This document shows, piece after piece, positions 1 to 4,934 of a stretch of DNA of 8,140 nt; the stretch's first letter is position 1; each line of letters opens with the position of its first letter. The DNA comes from Bacillota bacterium (GTDB lineage: Bacteria; Bacillota; Bacilli; Paenibacillales; Paenibacillaceae). Under the pieces are notes generated by a model. It ran no database searches. It had not been told where the DNA came from and saw only the letters and a list, made by a program, of their open reading frames with translations. The translations under genes and the position numbers were made by a program. The stretch covers positions 1 to 8,140 of the forward strand of contig JAEZCJ010000163.1 in the NCBI GenBank assembly GCA_023433615.1, in the 5' to 3' direction.

Positions 1-22
1 GAGCAACCTTTAAAATTATAAA

Positions 23-53
23 TTGTCAGGGCTTGTCTTACAAGTGTTATACT
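23..53 (+). promoter_or_regulatory. Probable sigma-A promoter of the ABC exporter operon
   Basis: A TATACT hexamer at 48-53 is preceded by TG at 45-46, giving an extended -10 element (TGnTATACT). A TTGTCA at 23-28 can act as the -35 with a long 19-base spacer. The sequence further upstream (11-24) is A/T-rich. Transcription would start near position 60, about 55 bases before the preferred start codon at 115. The extended -10 makes up for the poor spacing, so this is plausible but unproven. Confidence 0.5.
32..44. promoter_or_regulatory. Small palindrome in the promoter spacer (candidate operator)
   Basis: CTTGT at 32-36 and ACAAG at 40-44 are exact inverted copies separated by 3 bases. They lie between the proposed -35 and -10, where a bound repressor would block RNA polymerase. 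Five-base arms are short enough to occur by chance, so this is only a candidate. Confidence 0.2.
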
Positions 54-74
54 AGTTGTCGGAAAACCAAGGGG

Positions 75-90
75 CATTTCCCGGGAAATG
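75..90. promoter_or_regulatory. Perfect 16-base palindrome in the leader of the ABC operon (candidate operator)
   Basis: CATTTCCC at 75-82 is followed directly by its exact reverse complement GGGAAATG at 83-90, with no loop. A zero-loop palindrome is a poor RNA hairpin but a typical site for a dimeric DNA-binding protein. It lies about 15-30 bases after the inferred transcription start and contains the ATG at 88. That suggests this ATG belongs to the operator and is not the start codon. The regulator is not in the window. Confidence 0.4.
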
Positions 91-96
91 TCGAGC

Positions 97-106
97 AAGG
101 AAGGGG
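97..106 (+). promoter_or_regulatory. Ribosome binding site deciding the ATPase start
   Basis: AAGGAAGGGG ends 8 bases before the ATG at 115. No comparable site precedes the in-frame ATG at 88, which lies inside a palindrome. The start at 115 is therefore preferred. Confidence 0.7.
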
Positions 107-114
107 AATATTGG

Positions 115-1227
115 ATGCAGTCTGCTATAGAGGTTGAACTGCTGCGCAAGCAATTCAAGGTGCAGAAAAACCGCGAAGGCCTCGGCGGAGCCATGAAGGA
201 TCTGTTCCGGAGAGAATATACGGAGGTTACTGCCGTTAAGGATATTACGTTCACGATTCCCAGAGGCGAAATCTGCGGGTACATCGGTGAGAACGGCGCG
301 GGAAAATCGACAACGATCAAAATGCTGACGGGCATCCTGGTGCCAACATCCGGCACTGTCCGCGTCAACGGCTATGTGCCGTATGAAGAACGCGAGAAGT
401 TCGTCCGGGAGATCGGTGTCGTATTCGGTCAACGCAGCCAATTATGGTGGGACATCGGGGTCATCGAGTCGTTCCAGCTGCTGCGCAAGGTGTACCGCGT
501 GCCGGAGAATGAGTATCGCAGACGGTTGGATGATCTCGTGGAGCGCCTGCAGTTGAGCGAGCTTCTGAACCGTCCAGTGCGCAAATTGAGCTTGGGGCAG
601 CGCATGCGATGCGAGCTTGTCGCTTCGCTGCTGCATAATCCGTCGATCCTGTTCCTCGATGAACCGACGATCGGTCTCGATATCGTCGTGAAGACGGAAA
701 TTCGCGAGTTCTTGAAGCAGTTGAACCGCGAACACGGCACGACGATTCTGCTCACGACGCATGATCTGCAGGATATCGAAGCGCTCTGCTCGCGCGTCAT
801 CATGCTGGACGACGGCCGAATCATTTATGACGGCGGCTTGGACGAGCTGAAGACGCGCTGGAGCAAGGGGCGGGAAATTCGGCTGCAATTCGGCGAACGC
901 CCGGATGGAGCGGCGCTTCGCGTCCGAACGTCGGATATGCCGGGGATCGAATGGACGATCGGCGACGATATGACCGCCAGCATGTGGGTGCCGCTCGAGA
1001 TCAACGTCTCGGATGCGCTCTCCCGCGTGGTGGGCGGCAGCAGCGACATTCGCGATATCAAAATTCTCGAGACGAATACCGACGAGATCGTGCGCGAGAT
1101 CTATCGGTCAGGGTCAGCAGCCAATCCGGAGCGATTGGCGGATCCGAACGCAGCCGGCAACGGCGGTACGCACGAGGGAAGCGCCGCGGCTGGGGAACAA
1201 GAGAAGGAGAAGGTGGGCCATGCTTAG
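115..1227 (+). CDS. ABC-2 type exporter ATP-binding protein (COG4586-like)
   Basis: This is the nucleotide-binding subunit of an ABC exporter, which hydrolyses ATP on the cytoplasmic face to drive the two permeases encoded next. In the 370-residue product, Walker A (GENGAGKS) is at 58-65, the Q-loop glutamine at 106, the signature LSLGQ at 158-162, Walker B with catalytic glutamate (ILFLDEP) at 178-184, the D-loop GLD at 187-189 and the switch histidine at 216, so it should be active. After about residue 245 comes an accessory domain, then a roughly 37-residue Gly/Ala/Glu-rich tail that looks disordered. The gene ends 8 bases inside the next gene, so translation is probably coupled. Membership of the COG4586 group, which works with DUF990-type permeases, is a family-level judgement. 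The substrate cannot be read from the sequence. An in-frame ATG at 88 would add 9 residues. Confidence 0.93.
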   Translation: MQSAIEVELLRKQFKVQKNREGLGGAMKDLFRREYTEVTAVKDITFTIPRGEICGYIGENGAGKSTTIKMLTGILVPTSGTVRVNGYVPYEEREKFVREIGVVFGQRSQLWWDIGVIESFQLLRKVYRVPENEYRRRLDDLVERLQLSELLNRPVRKLSLGQRMRCELVASLLHNPSILFLDEPTIGLDIVVKTEIREFLKQLNREHGTTILLTTHDLQDIEALCSRVIMLDDGRIIYDGGLDELKTRWSKGREIRLQFGERPDGAALRVRTSDMPGIEWTIGDDMTASMWVPLEINVSDALSRVVGGSSDIRDIKILETNTDEIVREIYRSGSAANPERLADPNAAGNGGTHEGSAAAGEQEKEKVGHA

Positions 1228-2014
1228 CGCATACGTCGACCTCATCCGGATCCGTTTCCTGATGATGCTGGCTTACCGGGTTAATTATTACAGCGGCATC
1301 GTGATTTATGCCATTAATATCGGCGCGTACTATTTCTTCTGGCGAGCAATCTTCGGCGATCAGGATACGATCGGCGGATTCACGCTCGCGCAGATGACCA
1401 CGTATGTAGCGGTGTCGTGGATGGCCCGCGCCTTTTACTTCAATAACCTAGACCGCGAGATCGCGAACGAGATCCGCGACGGCAGCGTGGCGATTCAGTT
1501 CATTCGTCCGTATGTCTATCTCATCGTGAAGATGATGCAGGGATTCGGCGAAGGCATTTTCCGTCTGCTCCTGTTCATGGTGCCGGGAATGGTCATCGTA
1601 TGCCTGATTTTCCCCGTGGTGCTCCCGACGGAGCCGAAGGTGTGGCTGCTCTACGCCGCCATGCTGTTCCTCAGCTTCCTAATTAATTCGCAAATCAACA
1701 TTCTGACGGGACTCGCTGCGTTCTTCATTGAGAATATTGAGGGCATGATGCGGATGAAGCGCGTGTTCGTCGACTTGTTCTCGGGCGTCGTCATTCCGAT
1801 CGCGCTGTTCCCGGGCTGGCTGGACGCAATCGTGCAATGGCTGCCGTTCCAGGCAATCGCGTATTTGCCGAGCTCCGTATTCACGGGACGCAGCTCGGGC
1901 GAAGCGGCGATATCGGCGCTGGGGCTGCAGGCGATCTGGTTCGTGTTGTTGATCGTGCCGATCTGGCTGTTATGGCGTGCAGCCCGGCACCGGCTGTTCG
2001 TGCAGGGGGGTTAA
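1220..2014 (+). CDS. ABC-2 family permease, first subunit (DUF990/ABC2_membrane_6 type)
   Basis: This is an integral membrane subunit of the exporter, 264 residues with about six hydrophobic segments (near 24-44, 57-73, 113-135, 141-168, 183-199 and 236-253). The region FFIENIEGMMRMKRVF around 168-183 and the following IPIALFPGWL are typical of DUF990-type permeases. A short stretch ending in IRP at 95-97 matches TRP at 99-101 of the second permease and may contact the ATPase. The open frame reaches further upstream, but the ATG at 1220 is preferred: a purine-rich ribosome binding site (AGGAGAAGG) precedes it at 1205-1213, and upstream residues are out-of-frame readings of the ATPase tail. 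It overlaps the ATPase by 8 bases. The two permeases presumably form a heterodimer. Confidence 0.9.
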   Translation: MLSAYVDLIRIRFLMMLAYRVNYYSGIVIYAINIGAYYFFWRAIFGDQDTIGGFTLAQMTTYVAVSWMARAFYFNNLDREIANEIRDGSVAIQFIRPYVYLIVKMMQGFGEGIFRLLLFMVPGMVIVCLIFPVVLPTEPKVWLLYAAMLFLSFLINSQINILTGLAAFFIENIEGMMRMKRVFVDLFSGVVIPIALFPGWLDAIVQWLPFQAIAYLPSSVFTGRSSGEAAISALGLQAIWFVLLIVPIWLLWRAARHRLFVQGG

Positions 2015-2020
2015 CCGAAT

Positions 2021-2812
2021 ATGTTCTATGGCAATCTGTTCTGGGAGTATCTGAAAAATTACGCGAAGACGCGGTTGACGTATCGAGCCGATTTTTGGAT
2101 CGAAGTGCTATCGGACTTAATGTTCCAGGCCATGAACCTCATCGTCATTCTGATCGCCTTCCAGCATACGCCAAGCCTTGGCGGGTGGACGGAGGCGGAG
2201 GTTGTGTTCGTATACGGCTTCTTCATGGTGCCGTTCGGCATCTTCAGCTGTTTCTTCAATTTGTGGAATTTCAGCGAGCGGTATATCGTGAAGGGAGAGA
2301 TGGACCGCGTTCTGACACGTCCGGCGCATAACCTGTTCCAGGTGCTGCTCGAGAACATGGACCCGCCGTCCCTGTTCGGTGCCGTCGTCGGCGGCATCAT
2401 TATGGCGATCACCTCCGTGCAGATGGGGATGACGTATAACGCGGTGGATATTCTCGTGCTGCTGCTGCTGATTGCGGGATCGGTGCTGGTCTACTTCGGC
2501 ATCTACGTATCCTTGACGGCGATCGCGTTCTACTCGGACGCGCCGACTGGCATACTGCCGCTCATGTATAACATCCAGAACTACGGCCGCTACCCGGTCA
2601 ATATCTATAATAAGGCGATGCGCTTCGTGCTCACATGGGTGCTGCCGTTTGCCTTTGTCGGCGTCTATCCGGCTGCTTATTTCCTTGAGCGCAGCGATTC
2701 CAGCGATATCCGCATGGCGTTCCTGACGCCTGTCGTGGGGCTCGTGTTCGCCGCGATCGGCCTCTTGATCTGGAACCATGGCGTCAAGCGCTATCGCGGT
2801 GCCGGTTCCTAG
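2021..2812 (+). CDS. ABC-2 family permease, second subunit (DUF990/ABC2_membrane_6 type)
   Basis: This is the second membrane subunit, 263 residues with about six hydrophobic segments (near 28-48, 60-82, 116-136, 142-170, 200-222 and 232-251). The stretch YPVNIYNKAMRFVLTWVLPF (191-210) followed by a VYPA motif is characteristic of this permease group. MDRVLTRP (94-101) parallels the RP motif of the first permease. The gene starts 6 bases after the first permease ends, with a G-run (2005-2010) as ribosome binding site 10 bases upstream, so it is the third gene of the operon. There is no recognisable intrinsic terminator after it. The four palindromes downstream would form its 3' untranslated region. 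Such trios are described as uncharacterised export systems, and this sequence does not indicate a cargo. Confidence 0.9.
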   Translation: MFYGNLFWEYLKNYAKTRLTYRADFWIEVLSDLMFQAMNLIVILIAFQHTPSLGGWTEAEVVFVYGFFMVPFGIFSCFFNLWNFSERYIVKGEMDRVLTRPAHNLFQVLLENMDPPSLFGAVVGGIIMAITSVQMGMTYNAVDILVLLLLIAGSVLVYFGIYVSLTAIAFYSDAPTGILPLMYNIQNYGRYPVNIYNKAMRFVLTWVLPFAFVGVYPAAYFLERSDSSDIRMAFLTPVVGLVFAAIGLLIWNHGVKRYRGAGS

Positions 2813-2821
2813 GTGGGGTAG

Positions 2822-2846
2822 GTTAACGGTCCTGAGGACCGTTAAC
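2822..2846. repeat. Palindrome copy 1
   Basis: The left arm GTTAACGGTCCT (2822-2833) pairs perfectly with its reverse complement at 2835-2846 around a single central G at 2834, and AGG follows at 2847-2849. It begins 9 bases after the stop codon of the second permease. It differs from copy 3 at a single base. Confidence 0.9.
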
Positions 2847-2873
2847 AGGCATGGCAACGCTCTTGAGCTCAGC

Positions 2874-2898
2874 GATAGCGGTCCTGAGGACCGCTATC
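2874..2898. repeat. Palindrome copy 2
   Basis: The left arm GATAGCGGTCCT (2874-2885) pairs perfectly with 2887-2898 around G2886, and AGG follows at 2899-2901. Relative to copy 1, positions 2 and 5 of the left arm have changed together with their partners in the right arm, so pairing is kept. Confidence 0.9.
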
Positions 2899-2936
2899 AG
2901 GTAAAATGGGGGTGTTGAGCAGCCAGTGAAAGACGG

Positions 2937-2961
2937 GTTAGCGGTCCTGAGGACCGTTAAC
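2937..2961. repeat. Palindrome copy 3
   Basis: The left arm GTTAGCGGTCCT (2937-2948) faces AGGACCGTTAAC (2950-2961) around G2949. The only non-Watson-Crick pair is G2941 with T2957, which would be a G-U pair in a plus-strand transcript. AGG follows at 2962-2964. Confidence 0.9.
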
Positions 2962-2988
2962 AGGTGCAGAAATGCTCCAGAACCGATT

Positions 2989-3013
2989 GTTAGCGGTCTT
3001 GAGGACTGCTATT
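2989..3013. repeat. Palindrome copy 4 (degenerate)
   Basis: The left arm GTTAGCGGTCTT (2989-3000) faces AGGACTGCTATT (3002-3013) around G3001. Three pairs are G-T wobbles and one is a T-T mismatch; the other eight are Watson-Crick. AGG follows at 3014-3016. It lies 18 bases from the stop codon of the nuclease gene on the opposite strand. Confidence 0.85.
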
Positions 3014-3030
3014 AGGCAAGAAATGGGTAT

Positions 3031-3681
3031 CTAAGACGGACGATCTATCCGCGTATAACTTCTGGTCCGGTGAGCACCGCCGTTCGGGGACAGATAACCT
3101 AGGGAAACGAGTTGCTGAAGCAGTTCGCGGGCGTGTTTGTTAGCTACTCCGAGTAGACGGCAAACGTCGGCAGGTGTAATCGGATCGGAAGTAAAGCTGG
3201 CATGCCGCAGAATCTCTCGAAGCTTTAACTGCAGATCAACAGAGCTGGACTGACCCCCGTATAACCGGCCGAGCATCTGCAAGATAATCTGCTGGCAGGT
3301 ACGCGGATGGTCCTTGATATCGTCATAGGAGAAGCGCAGCACGATCCATCCGTCCAACACCAGATGGTTCTGACGCATCAGGCCGTCGGAGAACGTGCGC
3401 CGGTCGATATTGCGAGCATGCGGTCCGAAGCCGTCGATTTCGATCGCGATCTTGTGAGGCGGGCGTAAGTAAGCGAGATCGATGAAGCGTACGCCGTCGC
3501 GAAAATCGCTTACCTCGTATTCAGCATGCAGATGCTCATATTGTCCGGCAGCAGGCAGCCAGACCGACTGGGCGAACAGCTTCTCTGCATGACCATGTCC
3601 TTCGCGAAGCCTGCGGCCGCGCTCGCCATTGCTTGTACGAATCTGCTTGTCCATCCATGCTTGATACCGATCTTGAACCAT
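3031..3681 (-). CDS. DUF559-type PD-(D/E)XK endonuclease-like protein with C-terminal winged-helix-like region
   Basis: The 216-residue product has the hallmarks of DUF559 (Vsr/MTES_1575-like) nuclease folds: an early helix with E33, FIDLAY with D68, IAIEIDGFGPH with E81, D83 and H88, then R103, N105 and GWIVLRFSYDDI (111-122). D68 and E81 are the likely metal-binding residues, with D83 where many PD-(D/E)XK enzymes have lysine. Residues about 168-212 (ITPADVCRLLGV followed by a helical ARELLQQLVSLGYL) look like a winged helix, suggesting DNA binding. The start at 3681 is chosen because GGAGGGG lies 5 bases upstream. The open frame extends to 3963, but that part includes low-complexity Trp/Cys sequence read from a tandem repeat. 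An in-frame ATG at 3759, right at the inferred transcription start, would add 26 residues. The gene stands alone, with no restriction, methylase or toxin partner beside it. Its biological role is unknown. Confidence 0.85.
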   Translation of the reverse strand: MVQDRYQAWMDKQIRTSNGERGRRLREGHGHAEKLFAQSVWLPAAGQYEHLHAEYEVSDFRDGVRFIDLAYLRPPHKIAIEIDGFGPHARNIDRRTFSDGLMRQNHLVLDGWIVLRFSYDDIKDHPRTCQQIILQMLGRLYGGQSSSVDLQLKLREILRHASFTSDPITPADVCRLLGVANKHARELLQQLVSLGYLSPNGGAHRTRSYTRIDRPS

Positions 3682-3686
3682 CGTAA

Positions 3687-3693
3687 CCCCTCC
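3687..3693 (-). promoter_or_regulatory. Ribosome binding site deciding the nuclease start
   Basis: GGAGGGG on the minus strand lies 5 bases before the ATG at 3681. No similar site precedes the earlier in-frame ATGs at 3759 or upstream of it. Confidence 0.7.
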
Positions 3694-3699
3694 ATGGGC

Positions 3700-3742
3700 A
3701 AAAAAATAACCGCCCCCATCCGCAGCTTGCGGATAAGGACGG
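3700..3742 (-). terminator. Intrinsic terminator inside the nuclease gene leader (attenuator or small-RNA end)
   Basis: Read on the minus strand, 3742-3710 folds into an uninterrupted 15-pair stem with an AGC loop. The inner seven pairs (ATCCGCA with TGCGGAT) are perfect and the outer part contains three G-U pairs. The tail TTATTTTTTT (3709-3700) follows directly. This is the standard form of a Rho-independent terminator, but it sits between the promoter at 3767-3796 and the ribosome binding site at 3687-3693. It would therefore stop most transcripts before the gene unless relieved. Confidence 0.8.
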
Positions 3743-3766
3743 TGTGCTTCACGCGTCATTGGGGTC

Positions 3767-3796
3767 ATTATAGCTGATAATGTAAGTATTTGGCAA
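3767..3796 (-). promoter_or_regulatory. Sigma-A promoter for the nuclease leader
   Basis: On the minus strand, TTGCCA (3796-3791) and a consensus TATAAT (3772-3767) are separated by 18 bases. The start would be near 3760, giving a transcript of about 60 bases up to the terminator or a leader of about 78 bases up to the gene. Confidence 0.65.
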
Positions 3797-3816
3797 GCGC
3801 AAGTGCGGAGAACATC

Positions 3817-4113
3817 ATGCAGCGAGAAGGTTCGGACATTGGAAACGCAATTATCTCGCCAAACATGAGCTTGGGCACACCAACACAGCACCTGAGCTAC
3901 TACCGGCATCAGCACCACACCAGCACCACACCAGTACAAACACCAGCACAAACACCAGCACAAACACCAGCACCAGCACCAACACCAGCACCAAAGCCAA
4001 CGACCAGCACCAAAGCAGTATCAGTAGAATCGACTGTGCGTGAGTCTACGCTGTTCCACGAATCATGCAGCAAACGTGACTGTTGGCCGTGCCCGATTCC
4101 GTTGCCTTGCTAG
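3817..4113 (+). CDS. Doubtful small Pro/Ala/Thr-rich ORF
   Basis: An open frame of 98 codons begins with ATG at 3817, with GGAG (3807-3810) 6 bases upstream; a TTG at 3790 would extend it. The middle is a QTPA/PAPTP repeat read from the C/A-rich tandem repeat, and the end is cysteine-rich (CSKRDCWPCPIPLPC). There is no signal peptide and no recognised domain. Some repeat units are 11 bases long and so do not preserve the frame, which argues against selection on protein. Most likely it is not a gene. Confidence 0.15.
   Translation: MQREGSDIGNAIISPNMSLGTPTQHLSYYRHQHHTSTTPVQTPAQTPAQTPAPAPTPAPKPTTSTKAVSVESTVRESTLFHESCSKRDCWPCPIPLPC
3911..4017. repeat. C/A-rich tandem repeat with units of mixed length
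   Basis: Units begin with AGCACC, AGCACA or AGTACA and mostly end in ACC. In order they are two of 11 bases (AGCACCACACC), three of 12 (AGTACAAACACC, then AGCACAAACACC twice), one of 6 (AGCACC), one of 12 (AGCACCAACACC), then degenerate longer units to about 4017. The plus strand is almost free of T and low in G. It lies between the divergent nuclease and peroxiredoxin genes. Near-identical neighbouring units suggest recent slippage. Confidence 0.85.
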
Positions 4114-4158
4114 CGCTCCTATAACGCTTCAACATTTGGATGAGAGGAGGAATCACTT

Positions 4159-4713
4159 ATGGGACTTGAACTTGGCCGCAAGGCGCCGGACTTCACGCTG
4201 CCGTCTGCCGATGGGGACGTGAAGCTTAGCGATTACCGGGGACAGAAGGTCGTCCTCTATTTCTACCCGCACGACATGACGCCGACCTGCACGCAGCAGG
4301 CATGCGAGTGGCGCGACGTCCACATGGACGTGCTGGCGAATAACGCGGTCGTCCTCGGCGTCAGCACGGACGAGACGGACAGCCATGTCCGATTCGCGGA
4401 GAAATACAACCTGCCGTTCGTCCTGTTGTCCGATCCTAAGCACAAAGTATGCCAGAAGTATGCGGTATGGCAGCTCAAAAAACTGTACGGACGCGAATAC
4501 ATGGGGATTGTGCGCTCGACGTTCCTCATCGACGAAAAGGGCAAACTGATCCGCGAATGGCGCAACATTAAGCTGAAAGGCCATACGGACAAGGTACTTG
4601 CGGCAATCCGAGGCGAAGACGAGCCGGCCAAGCCGACGGGCGCTAAGAAAGGCGCGGAAGCGGCCCGACCAACGGGCACCAAGCCCAAACCCAAGTCTAA
4701 GGCTTCCAAGTAG
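4159..4713 (+). CDS. bcp: Thioredoxin-dependent thiol peroxidase, PrxQ/Bcp family
   Basis: This cytoplasmic peroxiredoxin reduces hydrogen peroxide and organic hydroperoxides using thioredoxin. The 184-residue product has the Bcp signature: YPHDMTPTCTQQAC contains peroxidatic C44 and resolving C49, four residues apart as in PrxQ, and R119 in IVRSTFLID is the expected active-site arginine. T43 replaces the glycine usual before the peroxidatic cysteine, and C98 is an extra cysteine. Most Bcp proteins end near residue 150; here a Lys/Pro/Ala-rich tail (152-184, eight lysines) follows, with a duplicated PTG motif. The start is secure: AGGAGG (4145-4150) lies 8 bases upstream. A TATAAC at 4120-4125 could be a -10, but no good -35 is visible. 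No terminator follows; the next promoter is that of guaA. Confidence 0.93.
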   Translation: MGLELGRKAPDFTLPSADGDVKLSDYRGQKVVLYFYPHDMTPTCTQQACEWRDVHMDVLANNAVVLGVSTDETDSHVRFAEKYNLPFVLLSDPKHKVCQKYAVWQLKKLYGREYMGIVRSTFLIDEKGKLIREWRNIKLKGHTDKVLAAIRGEDEPAKPTGAKKGAEAARPTGTKPKPKSKASK

Positions 4714-4776
4714 ACAACCTAATCTCGCACAATTACGCATCATCGCCACGCCCGGCTATCAGCATTCATCTGCGTC

Positions 4777-4822
4777 GCCGTTCCGTGCAGGCAATGTCGC
4801 CGTCATCCCATTACGGAACGGC
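4777..4822. repeat. 10-base inverted repeat between the peroxiredoxin gene and guaA
   Basis: GCCGTTCCGT (4777-4786) and its exact reverse complement (4813-4822) are separated by 26 bases. A second small palindrome, CAATG-C-CATTG, is at 4834-4844. There is no T-run after either, so this is not a convincing terminator. The rest of 4714-4870 shows nothing recognisable, including no purine riboswitch core. Confidence 0.5.
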
Positions 4823-4870
4823 CTGCAGCTGTGCAATGCCATTGGCTGGAAACCGCTGGCTTAATTCGCC

Positions 4871-4900
4871 TTGACTGCCGGAAAAGCGGTTCGTTATAAT
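4871..4900 (+). promoter_or_regulatory. Sigma-A promoter of guaA
   Basis: TTGACT (4871-4876) and a perfect TATAAT (4895-4900) are separated by 18 bases. The start would be near 4907, giving a leader of only about 28 bases, too short for a riboswitch. Confidence 0.8.
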
Positions 4901-4934
4901 AATCTTTATGATTAAGGGAGGCCGTGAATAAGGA

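Larger units (their letters stand above)
2813..3030. repeat. Array of four phased 25-base palindromes between convergent genes
   Basis: The gap between the exporter operon and the convergent nuclease gene holds four copies of an imperfect palindrome built as a 12-base arm, one central G, and a 12-base reverse-complement arm, always followed by AGG. Centres are at 2834, 2886, 2949 and 3001, so steps are 52, 63 and 52 bases (about 5, 6 and 5 turns of B-DNA). Three copies also share an AATG-containing flank after the AGG (2904-2908, 2970-2974, 3020-3024), and the first has CATGG there, so the true unit is longer than the palindrome. No T-run follows any copy, so they do not look like ordinary intrinsic terminators. 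They resemble REP-like intergenic elements or an operator array. I do not recognise the family. Confidence 0.85.

Noticed and set aside
1013..1219. 69-codon upstream extension of the first permease
   Set aside because: It overlaps the ATPase in another frame and gives an Arg-rich non-family sequence; the ATG at 1220 has a good ribosome binding site.
2818..2846. REP element with the GTAG foot recognised by RAYT transposases
   Set aside because: GTAG occurs only before copy 1 (2818-2821); the bases before copies 2-4 are unrelated. No RAYT gene is in the window.
2117..2857. 246-codon open frame antisense to the second permease
   Set aside because: Unusual His/Arg/Asp-rich composition typical of antisense shadows. 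It also reads through palindrome copy 1 and opposes a clear membrane protein.
2822..3016. CRISPR array: four palindromic repeats of about 28 bases with 24-35-base spacers
   Set aside because: The repeats vary between copies, are palindromic along their whole length, have unequal spacers that share flanking similarity (AATG after AGG), and no cas gene is present.
3682..3963. N-terminal extension of the nuclease reading frame to 3963
   Set aside because: It reads through the promoter, the terminator hairpin and the tandem repeat, giving an artificial Trp/Cys-rich sequence. A strong ribosome binding site supports 3681.
3911..4017. Chi-like recombination sites in the G/T-rich minus strand of the tandem repeat
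   Set aside because: The GCTGGTG-like strings come from the simple repeat and do not match the known Bacillus Chi sequence; there is no basis for a Chi role.
4714..4934. Purine riboswitch upstream of guaA
   Set aside because: The promoter leaves a leader of only about 28 bases, and no conserved purine riboswitch core is seen upstream.
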